This document shows, in pieces, positions 36,813-46,703 of a stretch of DNA of 64,000 nucleotides. Positions within the stretch are counted from its first letter, which is position 1. Each line of letters starts with the position of its first letter. The translations under genes were made by a program, and so were the position numbers. The notes below the pieces were generated by a model. It searched no databases. It was not told the origin of the DNA and saw nothing but the letters and a program-made list of their open reading frames with translations. The stretch comes from Arsenophonus sp048493715. Lineage in GTDB: Bacteria; Pseudomonadota; Gammaproteobacteria; Enterobacterales; Enterobacteriaceae. The DNA is taken from assembly GCA_048493715.1 (NCBI GenBank), contig JBGDCZ010000007.1, positions 1 to 64,000 of the forward strand, in the 5' to 3' direction.

Positions 36813-37267
36813 AGGCAAAGATGTTCCTATCTTAGAGTCAGTTGATACTGTTGATTATCTGATTATTCACTATAGCAAAATAAAATTTGTTATGAATATC
36901 ATAAAGTACCATTTTTGGTTTAAGTGTAAGTAATATAATGTATTTTATAAATATTTTAATTATTATATTTTTTAGTCGTTATATATGCTTTAATTTTGGT
37001 TTGCAGGTTTGAATAGTTACTTATTATTTTATACCTATACCACAAGCGTTAACTCTTTTTACTGTAAATGCATCAACTATGTTGCTGATTGGTTAATCAC
37101 TTAGATATTATAATGTTGATTTAGTTAATTAAAAATAGATTACGCCCTAATTTTAGGGTCAGGATGATACTTTTTTAATCTTAGCAGGCTATCCTTATTG
37201 AATATGATTGCTATTTGTATTTAGAATACAATTTATCTAATCCGCTTAATAAAGAAAGAATTTGTTC
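36813..37267. other. 455-bp divergent spacer cls-tonB
   Basis: AT-rich control region of two divergent genes. The kch and yciI genes present here in E. coli are missing. I could not define a Fur box with confidence. Confidence 0.4.
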
Positions 37268-37990
37268 ATGTGTTGGATCCGTTTGACATCATTTATTGTT
37301 TTATCATTATTTCTGCATGCTGCGTTAGCGGTATCTTTGTTTTTATTACAGCCTGTATCATCAGCTTCGCAAGTTGAACCTATGTCGATAGCAATGGTAA
37401 CACTTGCTGCACCTAGTAATATTGCTGAGCCGGTGAATGTTGCTGTGAGTGAGTCAGAAACAGTTATCGAGCCTAAATCAGAATCTGACGTTGAAGCTAA
37501 AATTGCGTTACCTGTAAAAAAGAAGGTTATCCATAAAAAGCCAATTGTTAAACAAAATCCTAAACCTAAACAGTTAGTAGAACACCGTATTAAACAGAAA
37601 TCTAGTGGCGATGAGTCAAATCAACAGCAAACTAATGTTGCTAGTCAATTAACCAGTGATAATAGTATTGATATTAATAACAATCAGCAGTCTAGCCTAG
37701 TGAATTCATCAACCATGGCAATACATGGTCCTAAGGCTTTGAGAATCCAACATCCAAATTACCCTGATCGAGCGCGTAAACTAGGCAAAGAAGGTTATGT
37801 TAATGTTCTGTATGATATTGATGAAAATGGTAGAGTTATTAATCTGGAAGTGGTCGATTCATCACCCAGAGGTATGTTCGAACGTGAAGTTAAGCGTGCA
37901 ATGAATCGTTGGTATTATGAAAAAATTCCGGCTAAGGGATTAAAAAAGACATTTTTATTTAAAATTGATGGTTCAATTAATCTTTCTTAA
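37268..37990 (+). CDS. tonB: TonB, energy transducer for outer-membrane receptors
   Basis: TonB couples the proton motive force via ExbBD to outer-membrane receptors for siderophores and similar ligands. The N-terminal signal anchor carries the SxxxH motif (SLFLHAALAVSLFLL) needed for ExbB contact. The periplasmic linker is rich in K, V and Q (PVKKKVIHKKPIVKQNPKPK), with fewer Pro-Glu/Pro-Lys repeats than E. coli. The C-terminal TonB domain reads HPNYPDRARKLGKEGYVNVL, ending FKIDGSINLS. ATG 37268 is preferred to a TTG two codons earlier; the SD is weak. 240 residues. Intact. Confidence 0.92.
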   Translation: MCWIRLTSFIVLSLFLHAALAVSLFLLQPVSSASQVEPMSIAMVTLAAPSNIAEPVNVAVSESETVIEPKSESDVEAKIALPVKKKVIHKKPIVKQNPKPKQLVEHRIKQKSSGDESNQQQTNVASQLTSDNSIDINNNQQSSLVNSSTMAIHGPKALRIQHPNYPDRARKLGKEGYVNVLYDIDENGRVINLEVVDSSPRGMFEREVKRAMNRWYYEKIPAKGLKKTFLFKIDGSINLS

Positions 37991-38001
37991 ATAGGCTGTA
38001 T

Positions 38002-38030
38002 AAAGGCCAGTTAATTGGCCTTTTGGTATT
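38002..38030. terminator. terminator between convergent tonB and yciA
   Basis: Stem aaaggcca / tggccttt with a 6-nt loop lies 11 bases after the tonB stop; T-rich sequence follows on the plus strand, and TTTAT on the minus strand. Probably bidirectional. Confidence 0.65.
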
Positions 38031-38043
38031 TAATCAAAATAGC

Positions 38044-38480
38044 TCAATTAGAGCAGCTATTGTCGCTGTTAGATAATTGATAATGGCGTTTTTCTTCAGG
38101 CAGACAACGGGGCGAATTATCCTCATTAACAGCAACATAAGTGAATATAGCTTCTGTCGCTCGATAGCGTTGGCCTACCGGTTCACTAGCAACTTTTTTG
38201 ATCCAGACTTCAATATTAATGGTAATAGAAGTATTACCTGTCTTAATACATTGGGCATAACAACATACCACATCGCCGACTGAAACCGGTTTTTGGAAAG
38301 TGATGCCGTTGACAGCGGCAGTAACAACACGACCAAGTGCAATTTCTTTTGCAAGAATTGCTCCGCCCATGTCCATTTGCGACATTAGCCAACCACCTAA
38401 TATATTACCGTTAGCATTTGTATCGGCGGGCATAGCTAAGTACGGAGAACTAATTCGCCTTTTGGTAATTGTTGGGTCAT
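38044..38480 (-). pseudogene. yciA: yciA, acyl-CoA thioesterase with one-base frameshift
   Basis: YciA is a hot-dog acyl-CoA thioesterase (~132 residues). From ATG 38480 the N-terminus reads MTQQLPKGELVLRT and then hits TAG. One missing base in the conserved LAM codons (ttagct) explains this, and the rest (MPADTNANGNILGGWLMSQM) follows intact in the next frame from 38433. The catalytic Asn/Asp region and the motif VVCCYAQCIKTGNTSI are all present. Translation could restart at ATG 38433, which would lose the first ~16 residues and give 129 residues with the active site. Called a pseudogene, but a truncated active protein is possible. Confidence 0.7.
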
Positions 38481-38548
38481 GAAAAATTTACTTTTGTTAT
38501 TGGCAAAAATATACCAGCTAGTAGCAGGTATCCATTATTATTATTTGA

Positions 38549-39085
38549 TTACTTTTGTTCTTTGGCAAGATGTTTACAGATATACACCATGCTAAGTATT
38601 GCAAATATTAGCGTAACTACGGTCAAACCAAAAACTTTAAAATTAACCCAGACGTCCTGAGGTAACCAAAAGGCAACATAAATATTGACCAGTGCGCAGA
38701 TGGCAAAAAAGATTGCCCACGATAGATTTAATTTGTTCCAAACTTCATTGGCTAAATGGATCTCTTTACCCAACATTCTTTGGATTAAAGGTTTTTGGGT
38801 AAAAAACTGACTGACTAATAGTGCCAATGAAAAAATAGCGTAGATAACAGTTACTTTCCACTTAATAAAAAGATCACTATGGAAAATTAACGTCAATCCA
38901 CCAAAAATTATCACGATCACCAAAGTAATTAACGAACTTTTCTCGATTTTTTTATAGATGAGATAGATAGCCAGCATAGATAATGCAGTTGTAATCATTA
39001 GGGCGCCAGATGCGTAAAAAATATCTACTTTTTTATATACAATAAAGAAAACGATAAGAGGAATAAAATCTAATAGCTGTCTCAT
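38549..39085 (-). CDS. yciB: YciB, inner-membrane septation/envelope protein
   Basis: YciB (IspZ family) is a five-helix inner-membrane protein involved in envelope integrity and intracellular septation. The 178 residues compare with 179 in E. coli. Recognisable blocks: QLLDFIPLIVFFIVYKKVDI, FGGLTLIFHSDLFIKWKVT, PLIQRMLGKEIHL, FWLPQDVWVNFKVFGLT. Same direction as yciA and yciC; the yciC-yciB gap is 336 bp. Intact. Confidence 0.95.
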   Translation of the reverse strand: MRQLLDFIPLIVFFIVYKKVDIFYASGALMITTALSMLAIYLIYKKIEKSSLITLVIVIIFGGLTLIFHSDLFIKWKVTVIYAIFSLALLVSQFFTQKPLIQRMLGKEIHLANEVWNKLNLSWAIFFAICALVNIYVAFWLPQDVWVNFKVFGLTVVTLIFAILSMVYICKHLAKEQK

Positions 39086-39421
39086 AAGGGCGCTTGTCCT
39101 GATCCTTTGCGAGTAAATATGAATTTTCTATAATTATTTGATTTATAAATTATAAAATATCATATTGCCGATTTATTTTATATTATATTACCTTATTTGA
39201 TAAAATGTTACACGGTTAACAGGTATAAATTTTTATCAACGAAATTATCTTTTAATCAATAAAACTAATGAATAAACAGATAGCGTGATTAGCGTTTATT
39301 GTTTGTAAAATGAAATTTGAGCGAGAATATTGATTCGGCGATAGGTTATTAATGGTTTATGTTGAAAATAAAATTTTACCACGGTATCTAATTGCAAAGA
39401 ATAACCGTGGCTTTTATCGGC
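39086..39421. other. 336-bp AT-rich spacer yciB-yciC
   Basis: No ORF or known remnant. Longer than the E. coli spacing, where yciC and yciB are nearly adjacent. Confidence 0.4.
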
Positions 39422-40177
39422 TTAATTTGTCGTTTTGCCAGCTAGCATGTAGAGGCGGAAAAAATAAATCAATATGAAAGAGGTAAGTAAGTTATTTAGG
39501 GTAAAAGAAATAATGTTATTCACCATACCCGGTAAAAAACGAAATTGTCCAAGTAACATAGTAAGTAACATTTGTAACACTAGCCAAAGCAATAACATCG
39601 ATAAAATCAACCACCAATGACGAAAGGCTATTTTCCAGCTTTGATTAATGGATCCCAGTGGCATAATGTTTTTGGCGGTAATTAAAATGACCGGCGATAA
39701 TGAAAAACCAATCGCTAAAATGATCCCTGGCAAGATGAACAACATAAAACCAAAATAAATCATAATAGTGCAAACAACTAACAGGATTAACATACTTGGT
39801 AAGATACGTAATGAGAGTGCAAAAGCTTGTAATGCACTAATGTTATTGCCGGTACTAAGTTCAGATAGATAAGTAAGCACTGATGAAACTAATAATATTG
39901 ATCCGATAAAAACCGCTGTCAGTGACAGTAATGATACTCGCATCATTATGGCTTTTTCCTCATCAGACAGTTGACTTGCCCAGGTTAAAAGTGAGGTTGA
40001 GTCATTTTGTCCATTGAGAGTTTTAATAATTGTTACCATTTCATCAATCGGAACCAGGAAATAATAAAGTATCAGGCTAACGGTGGCTGAAATGAATGAC
40101 AGGATAAAAAGGCCGCTCAGCTGATTTTTTAAAAAATTAAAGCTATCACTGATAAGTGAGTTGGCCGTAATGGACAT
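39422..40177 (-). CDS. yciC: YciC, UPF0259 inner-membrane protein
   Basis: YciC is a six-helix membrane protein of unknown function. The 251 residues compare with 247 in E. coli. N-terminus MSITANSLISDSFNFLKNQL, a central MLFILPGIILAIGFSLSPVI, and a C-terminus ending LIYFFRLYMLAGK all match. The start ATG 40177 is conserved. Intact. Confidence 0.92.
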   Translation of the reverse strand: MSITANSLISDSFNFLKNQLSGLFILSFISATVSLILYYFLVPIDEMVTIIKTLNGQNDSTSLLTWASQLSDEEKAIMMRVSLLSLTAVFIGSILLVSSVLTYLSELSTGNNISALQAFALSLRILPSMLILLVVCTIMIYFGFMLFILPGIILAIGFSLSPVILITAKNIMPLGSINQSWKIAFRHWWLILSMLLLWLVLQMLLTMLLGQFRFLPGMVNNIISFTLNNLLTSFILIYFFRLYMLAGKTTN

Positions 40178-40478
40178 GAAAACTGCTCCTATAACTGGTT
40201 TTTATCATCACGTTTTAGTTGTATATTGTAACTGACCATGAAGAGAGCGTATAGCTTTTCTATGGTAAAGCCATTGCTATATCAGTAAATTTTGTGGTTA
40301 TTCTATAAGTAAGGATAATATACTAAAAATAGGGTTATATTATAGTGATTTTGGCTATAAAAATATAATTGTTTATTTTGCTAATCTAATTGGATATTAA
40401 TGTATTTTATTAACCATTTGGTGATAAAAAGTTATTATTTATTGTCACAAAATAAGATAAATTGAGGGGCGATTGGAG
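40178..40478. other. 301-bp AT-rich spacer
   Basis: Region between yciC and the BON lipoprotein. In E. coli ompW lies upstream of yciC; I see no barrel-like remnant here. Confidence 0.4.
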
Positions 40479-40793
40479 TTAGATTATTTTCATCGAATTA
40501 ATGACTGTCTGCACACCTGCTACATTCTGGGCTACTTGAATTGCACGTTGTGCGTCGGCACGTGAACTGACAAAACCACTCAATTGCACCCGGCCTTTAA
40601 AGGTTTCAACATTGATTTGTGTTGATTTCAAGTTTTTTTCTGCCAATAAAGCTACCTTTACTTTGGTTGTAATAACCGTATCATCGATATATCCACCAGT
40701 TCCTTCTGTTTTTGCTGTCGGAGCACAAGCAGAAAGGAATAATGCCATAAATAGCACGGTACATAGCGCAGTCATTGATTTAAGATATTTCAT
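40479..40793 (-). CDS. BON-domain lipoprotein
   Basis: The 104-residue protein has a lipoprotein signal peptide (MKYLKSMTALCTVLFMALFL followed by SAC, acylated cysteine at ~23), then one BON domain (DDTVITTKVKVALLAEKNLK, ETFKGRVQLSGFVSSRADAQ, AGVQTVINSM). BON domains bind phospholipid, and such proteins (OsmY, DolP) act at the outer membrane. With a single domain it resembles an OsmY/DolP paralogue common in Morganellaceae. Not at this place in E. coli. Intact. Confidence 0.85.
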   Translation of the reverse strand: MKYLKSMTALCTVLFMALFLSACAPTAKTEGTGGYIDDTVITTKVKVALLAEKNLKSTQINVETFKGRVQLSGFVSSRADAQRAIQVAQNVAGVQTVINSMKII

Positions 40794-41023
40794 TATTCAA
40801 TTCTCCATAATATGAAAGTTATTTTTATTTATAGTATTATGAATGCTAAATAGGATTTTTATAGCACCCAATATATTGATTATTGATGAAATATAAATAA
40901 ATTACAAATGAATAGAAGGCATTAGTCGCGATTGGAAAATTACAATAGCTTAATAGAAGCGATAATTAGTAATTGCCAGGATAACCGGACTATCTTCCAT
41001 TTTGCTAGATAGACTGTAAATAG

Positions 41024-41780
41024 TTATTTTTGCGTAGCCATTTTCATCTGTAAAACAAATTGTTTTAATTTGGCGAGTAGTATATCGGATTGCGGATGAT
41101 AAGTTTCAATTAATTTAACAATTGCTGAACCAGAAATTGCGCCAGCAACCCCATTTTTGATGGCCTCAGTAACTTGTGTTGGTTCAACTATACCAAAACC
41201 TAAAAGTGGTGGGGCAGCAGGTAGATAACTTGGCGAGTAATTGGCTAACAAATTTTGGCTTTTTTTTTCGCTACCTGTTACTCCGGAACGAGAGAGTAAA
41301 GTAAGTATAGCCACGACCATATAACGCTATTTGATGTAAAAGTTCATCATCTGCATTAGGCGAGCAAATAAATATCGGTGCTATATTATGCCGCATAGCA
41401 GAGATGCGAAATGGCTGTGAGGCCGTCATTGGTACATCAGCAATTAAAACGGAATCAATGCCTGCTGTACTAAAAACTAAATTAGCGTAAACTAATAAGC
41501 CAATAGGAATCAAAGGGTGCTTTTTACGGATCTGTGCTAGTAGCTTAAAACATTGTGTCGGGGTGATGTTAGCATTTAGGGCGCATAAATTGGCTTTTTG
41601 AATAGTTGGCCCATCAGAAAACGGGACGCCGATTTCTAATGTATCTGTTTTTGCTTCAAGTAATGTATCAATAATTTTTAGTGAAATTTCCGCATTTGGA
41701 TCACCTAACGTAACAAATGGAACAAATGCTTCCTGATTTTTATCGTTTAAGGTCTAAAAAAGTTGCTCATAACGTTCCAT
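41024..41780 (-). pseudogene. trpA: trpA remnant, tryptophan synthase alpha
   Basis: TrpA cleaves indole-3-glycerol phosphate. From ATG 41780 (MERYEQLF) a TAG follows at codon 9 (41754-41756), where E. coli has Ala-Gln. Homology then continues: QEAFVPFVTLGDPNAEIS, a 3-residue loss in FSDPLADGP, IPIGLLVYANLVF followed by loss of ~14 residues, SVLIADVPMTASQPFR, and SPNADDELLHQIALYGRGY. After a frameshift near 41300, SGVTGSEKKSQ and GAISGSAIVKLIETY run to stop 41024. Inactive by several independent lesions. Confidence 0.9.
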
Positions 41781-41797
41781 TAGATCTCTCCCTTGGC

Positions 41798-42952
41798 TTA
41801 TAAAATTTGGTGGACAGTAAAAATATCTTTATCACCACGCCCAGATAAATTGACAATAAATAGTTGTTCTTTTTCTGGCGCTGCTTTAATCCTTTTTAAG
41901 GCGCATGAGATGACTCTAAGGCCCGGAATAATGCGTTCTGCGGGGATAATTTTTAAATGCGGCTAAGGCTTCATCATCGGTAATCAAGACATAATCAGCA
42001 CGGCCAATACTATTTAAATAAAAATATGCTCTAGCCCGACTGAGGGAAAATCTAACCCAGAAGAAATTGAGTAAGACTCTTTTATTTGTCCTTCGTTGGT
42101 TTGCATTATGGCGGATTTCATACCAAAGTATATGCCAAGTCGGCCATGTTTTAACGGTGCGCTATGGGTGTTAGTATCAAATACCTAGACCAGCTGGTTC
42201 GACGCCAATTAAACTTACGTTTTGGTGTTTAAAAGCCGTGAATAAGCCAATAGCGTTAAAGCCACCGCCAACACAAGCGATTATAGCATCTGGTAACCGG
42301 CCCTCTCTGACTAAAATTTGAACTTTAGCTTCATCACCGATCATCCGCTGAAACTCTCTCACTATTGTTGATAGGGATGTGGGCCAGCAGCTGTACCCAG
42401 TAGTGTGCCTGACTATAACTGTCGGACCAGTCTCTCAATGCTTCAATTACAGGCATCTTTTAAGGTCGCTAAGCCATGATTTACAGCCCAATAAATGCAT
42501 ACGGAATACATTCGGTGATTGACGTTGGAAATCTTTTTCACCCACATATAGATACGACATTTTAGCCCTAATAATGCACAGGCTAGAGCTGTGGCGACAC
42601 CATGTTGACCAGCTCCAGTTTCAGCGATAATTTTAGTTTTCCCCATACGCTTTGCTAATAAAGCCTGGTCTAACACTTGATTCGGTTTATGTGCTCCACC
42701 ATGCAATAGATCTTCGATCTTCTCGTTTTAGATAAAGCTTCTCTTTAGTTTCGATGGTTAAATTACTACACAGAGTTAAGGCTGTCGGGCGACCAGCGTA
42801 GTTTTATAATAGATCGTGAAATTGCTTTTCAAACTCATTATCTTGCTGTGCTTCGATAAAAGCATACTCTAGTTCGTTAAGTGCCAGAATAAGAATTTCG
42901 GGCATATATTTTGGCCACCAAATTGGCCAAAATAGAGATTTAATTTATTCAT
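41798..42952 (-). pseudogene. trpB: trpB remnant, tryptophan synthase beta
   Basis: TrpB makes tryptophan from indole and serine with PLP (397 residues). From ATG 42952: NKLNLYFGQFGGQNMPEILI, NYAGRPTALTLCSNLT and KLYLKRED, then breaks. Further blocks: ETGAGQHGVATALACALLGL (42560-42640), SPNVFRMHLLG, LGTAAGPHPY, FQRMIGDEAKVQILVREGRL with CVGGGFNAIGLFTAF (42177-42362), and VNLSGRGDKDIFTVHQIL at the end (stop 41798). The PLP-lysine region (HGGAHK) survives near 42700 beside a break. At least seven frameshifts or stops. Inactive. Confidence 0.9.
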
Positions 42953-43006
42953 TGTTTTATTCCGTTAATCTGCTCGTTGAATAATCAGCTTTGATTGTTA
43001 AGCTTA

Positions 43007-43820
43007 TTAATAGTTTAGTAGTTTTTCAAAGATAAGCTGTAACTGATGGTCACTTTTTATACCCGGTTGGTGTTCAGCGCCAGAGTTGAAATCCAAACCG
43101 AGACACCCAAGCGCAGCGGCTTGTTGGCAATTGTCGGCATTTAGGCCACCGGCTAACATAATTTGATCAAGATGATCTGACGGTAACTTGGACCAATCAA
43201 AGGTTTTTCCTGTGTCACCTTCACCGATCAAGTAAATAACGATCGATGTGTTTTGCGCAGAAACAAGGTGGTGATTTGGTCATGTTTACCGCTTGCCATA
43301 TTTGACAATCCACTGGAATAAAGAACGAAGTTGTTGAATGTCAGCTGCTATTTTATGGCCATGTAACTGGACGGCAAATAAGGCTAATTGATGACTAATT
43401 TCAGCAATTAATGAGTTAGCTTGATGCTGAAAAACGCCAGTATAGTTAAGAAGAGCCGCGACTATAATAGTTTTTGCTTGCTCAGGGGTTACTTTTAGTG
43501 GTGATTTTGTTTGTAAAGATCAAGCCGCCATAAACCGCCCTGACTTGATAAACGCTTTGTGCATCTTGTGGGCGAGCACCGATATTGCAGTTGCATAATT
43601 TCGATAATCTTTAGCAGCTTGCACCGGGTCAAAGTGATGACGGATAATCCCTTTCGATGGCTATAAAAAAACCGCATCATGGCGAGTCTTGTTCTGGTGT
43701 TGTGTTATTTATTCACGCACAGGAAGAAATCGCCCAGTTAAGGAAGTTTTGCCACCAACGGATTTTGGCGATGATAAAAAATACCAATGTTATTTCTGTT
43801 CTTCCTCGCAATGTGTCATG
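43007..43820 (-). pseudogene. trpC: trpC remnant, IGPS/PRAI fusion with large internal deletion
   Basis: TrpC in enterobacteria is a two-domain enzyme (IGP synthase plus PRA isomerase, ~453 residues). Only ~270 codons remain. The IGPS N-terminal block KGIIRHHFDPVQAAKDYRNY, ending ATAISVL (43570-43650), is joined directly to PRAI sequence (ARPQDAQSVY, VYGGLIFTNK), so ~180 codons of IGPS are deleted. Later PRAI blocks are FAVQLHGHKIAADIQQLRSL and MLAGGLNADNCQQAAALGCL, followed by LDFNSGAEHQPGI, stop 43007. Several frameshifts. The 5' end is eroded near 43820. trpE and trpD are not recognisable upstream. Inactive. Confidence 0.85.
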
Positions 43821-43942
43821 ATAAATTGGCTATATTGCCAACACCGTCCTAGTAAAATAGATCAGTCGGATTGTATCAAGTGATTTATGCCATACTATGA
43901 ATTTTTTCTCTCATAGCCAACAGTAAATAAGAGGGTAAAATT

Positions 43943-44792
43943 TTGGCACAAGACAATGAAAGACTGTCTGTTATTTATGATTTGCATAGTCATACTAGCG
44001 CTTCTGATGACTAGCTCCCACCAACAGAGTTAGTTGATAGAGCAATATTAATGGGAATCAATGTATTAGCGATTACTGATCATGATACCATTAATGGTAT
44101 TTTACCGGCAAAACAGTATATTAAGGAAAAAAATTTACCGCTAACACTAGTTGCAGGTGTTGAAATTTCCACCATTTGCAACAGATTGAAATTTATATTG
44201 TCGGCCTGAATGTTAATGTAGATGCCAACTGTCTTAGACATTTACTTGAAATACAAACTGAACGACGTAATCGTCGTGGTCAAGAGATAAGCTATAAATT
44301 CGCAAAAATTGGTATTCCTGCTGCCTGGGAACAGGCTAAAGCTTATGCAGCTGGAGGACAAGTAACACGTAGCCATTTTGCCCGATATATAATGGATTAT
44401 GCTTAACAAAAAAGTATTTGTCATGTTTTTGAAAAGTATTTGACACGAGGTAAAGCAGGTTATGTGCCGGCTAACTGGTGTAAGCTTGAAGAGGCAATTG
44501 AAGTTATTCATCAAGCGGGGGCGTTGCTTTTTTAGCACATCCTGGTCGCTATGATTTGTCGACAAATGGCAAAAAAGGTTAATTTTATATTTTAAACAGC
44601 AGTAAGGTGATGCAATTGAAGTGGCTCAATGTCAACAATCGCTTACTGAACGAAAAAATTTTAGTGAATTAGCTAGACTACATGATTTATATGCTTCGGT
44701 TGGTTCTGATTTCCATCGGCCCTTGCGCCTGGACTGAATTAGGCAGAAATCTTTGGCTACCCACAGATGTGATGCCTATTTGGCAAACGTAG
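43943..44792 (+). pseudogene. trpH: trpH (yciV) remnant, PHP-domain 5'-3' exonuclease
   Basis: TrpH (RNase AM, ~293 residues) trims 5' ends of rRNA precursors and hydrolyses 3',5'-nucleotide bisphosphates. The PHP metal motifs appear: VIYDLHSHTSASDD (then TAG) and LAITDHDTINGI. Breaks at ~44175 and 44406 (TAA) separate GVEIST from QIEIYIVGLNVNVDANC. Further on are EIQTERRNRRG, GGQVTRSHFARYI, KAGYVPANWCKLEEAIEVIH and LAHPGRYDLSTNG; the end WTELGRNLWLPTDVM is also frameshifted. A TTG at 43943 is the apparent start. Divergent from the trp remnants as in E. coli. Inactive. Confidence 0.9.
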
Positions 44793-44902
44793 TTATGAAA
44801 ATAGGTATTATCGTTTAAATTTAAATATTATATAGTACTCGGTTTATTTGTATTGATAGCTTACTTTTTAAGTTTAATTAAATAAATATATAGAGATAAT
44901 TC

Positions 44903-45493
44903 ATGGGACAATCTTTCCATATTCACCCACAAAATCCACAGCCTCGTTTAATTAGTCAATGTGTTGATATATTAAATAAAGGCGGTATTGCTGTTTACCC
45001 GACTGATTCTGGTTATGCCATCGGCTGTATGTTAGATAATAAAAACGCTCTTACACAGATTTGTCGCTTGCGACAATTGGATTCTCGACACAATTTTACT
45101 TTGATGTGCCGTGATTTATCTGAGATAGCTGAATATGCCTATATAGACAATGCCGTATTTAGAATAATTAAAAATAGTACACCAGATCATTACACTTTTA
45201 TTTTACGTGCAACAAAAGAAGTTCCGCGGCGAGTAATGAATAAAAAACGTAAGACAATCGGGGTACGTTTACCTAGTAATCCGATAGCTAGAGATTTACT
45301 TAATGGAATTGGCGAACCTTTACTGTCAACCAGCTTGATATTGCCTGGCGATGATTTTGCCCAATCTTCAGCAGATGAGATTAAAAGTTTAATTGGTGAG
45401 CAAGTTGATTTGATTATCAATGGCGGTTATTTAACTGAAAAACCGACCATTGTAGTTGATTTAACGGAGAGTGTTCCATACATCATTCGGTAG
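44903..45493 (+). CDS. yciO: YciO, Sua5/YrdC-family protein
   Basis: YciO is a paralogue of the threonylcarbamoyl-AMP synthase TsaC/Sua5, with a role not firmly established. The fold motifs are GGIAVYPTDSGYAIGCMLDN, RQLDSRHNFTLMCRDLSEIA and EVPRRVMNKKRKTIGVRLPS. The 196 residues end VPYIIR, about 10 short of E. coli (206), where a TAG replaces the codon after Arg. The lost tail lies outside the catalytic core, so the protein is probably still folded. Follows the broken trpH, the E. coli order. Confidence 0.9.
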   Translation: MGQSFHIHPQNPQPRLISQCVDILNKGGIAVYPTDSGYAIGCMLDNKNALTQICRLRQLDSRHNFTLMCRDLSEIAEYAYIDNAVFRIIKNSTPDHYTFILRATKEVPRRVMNKKRKTIGVRLPSNPIARDLLNGIGEPLLSTSLILPGDDFAQSSADEIKSLIGEQVDLIINGGYLTEKPTIVVDLTESVPYIIR

Positions 45494-45629
45494 CAACGGT
45501 TGTCCGACACCATTTGCGTGACAAAAGTACTTATCAGGGTAATGGAAAAGCTATGTATAATAATCACAGTTTATTTTTAGTTATTTTTATATTATGACGC
45601 CTGTGAAGGTGGCACAAGAGGTTTACGCT

Positions 45630-46556
45630 ATGAGCGTTAAAAAACAGAAAAGTGAAAAGTTACAGAAAATACTTGCACGTTGTGGTTATGGATCGCGCCG
45701 GGAAATAGAGGGTTTTATTCAAGCTGGCAGGATCAGTGTCGATGGTAAATTAGCGACTTTAGGTGATCGGATCGAGGTTAAAGCTACCACTAAAATTCGC
45801 TTAGATGGCCATCTTTTGAAAATCAAAGCAGCTGAGAAAACAATTTGTCGGATATTAGCTTATTATAAGCCGGAAGGTGAGTTATGTACTCATCATGATC
45901 CAGAAGGTCGTCCAACTGTATTTGATCGCTTACCTAAATTAATCGGTTCTCGCTGGATTGCGGTAGGTCGTTTAGATGTAAATACTTGTGGTTTATTATT
46001 ATTTACAACCGATGGTGAACTGGCTAATCGTTTGATGCATCCTCGTTATGAAGTTGAGCGTGAATATGCGGTTCGTGTATTTGGTGAAATTAATGATGCT
46101 AAAATTCGTCAATTGACTAAAGGTGTTCAACTAGAAGATGGTGAAGCCAATTTTAAAAGCCTGATGTTTCGTGGCGGGGAAGGTATGAATCAATGGTTTA
46201 ATGTGACTTTGACCGAAGGCCGGAATCGTGAAGTAAGACGTTTATGGGAAGTGGTTGGTATACAAGTTAGCCGCTTGATCCGCGTTCGTTATGGTGATAT
46301 TTTTTTACCAAAAGGGTTACCGAGAGGGGGATGGACGGAATTAGGTTTAGCGCAGATTAATTATTTGCGTCAACTGGTTGGTCTTACCGATGAAACAGCA
46401 AGTAAACTCTCAGTCGAGCAAGATAGGCGTCGTATTAAAGCAAATCAGATTCGTCGCGCCGTAAAACGGTATACACAAGTTTCTTCGCTGTGGGCAGCCA
46501 ATAAACGTGCAACAGGAGCAGCTAAGGGACACAGTAAGCCTTCGCGTAAAAAATAA
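45630..46556 (+). CDS. rluB: RluB, 23S rRNA pseudouridine-2605 synthase
   Basis: RluB converts U2605 of 23S rRNA to pseudouridine. An N-terminal S4 RNA-binding domain (KLQKILARCGYGSRREIEGF) precedes the RsuA-type catalytic domain, with the nucleophile aspartate in VGRLDVNTCGLLLFTTDGEL. A basic tail (DRRRIKANQIRRAVKR) ends the protein. 308 residues (E. coli 291, the tail being variable). The start ATG 45630 has AGAGG upstream; the frame extends 12 residues further but without conservation. Intact. Confidence 0.94.
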   Translation: MSVKKQKSEKLQKILARCGYGSRREIEGFIQAGRISVDGKLATLGDRIEVKATTKIRLDGHLLKIKAAEKTICRILAYYKPEGELCTHHDPEGRPTVFDRLPKLIGSRWIAVGRLDVNTCGLLLFTTDGELANRLMHPRYEVEREYAVRVFGEINDAKIRQLTKGVQLEDGEANFKSLMFRGGEGMNQWFNVTLTEGRNREVRRLWEVVGIQVSRLIRVRYGDIFLPKGLPRGGWTELGLAQINYLRQLVGLTDETASKLSVEQDRRRIKANQIRRAVKRYTQVSSLWAANKRATGAAKGHSKPSRKK

Positions 46557-46703
46557 CCTAAATTTAAAATCAGTATTAGCATCAAATTTAGCTACTTAAT
46601 ACTTGTTTAATAGATAAAAATAGTGCTATATAAATATTTTGAAAGTATTCTCACAATAGGCTACTTTATATTAGATTAAGTGATTAAAGGGTTGAAATTT
46701 TAT

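Noticed and set aside
43657..43821. A 54-codon plus-strand frame (LRKFCHQRILAMIKNTNVIS) between trpC and trpH that looks protein-like.
   Set aside because: Most of it is antisense to the trpC remnant (minus-strand KGIIRHHFDP lies just beside it), it has no ribosome binding site, and I recognise no family.
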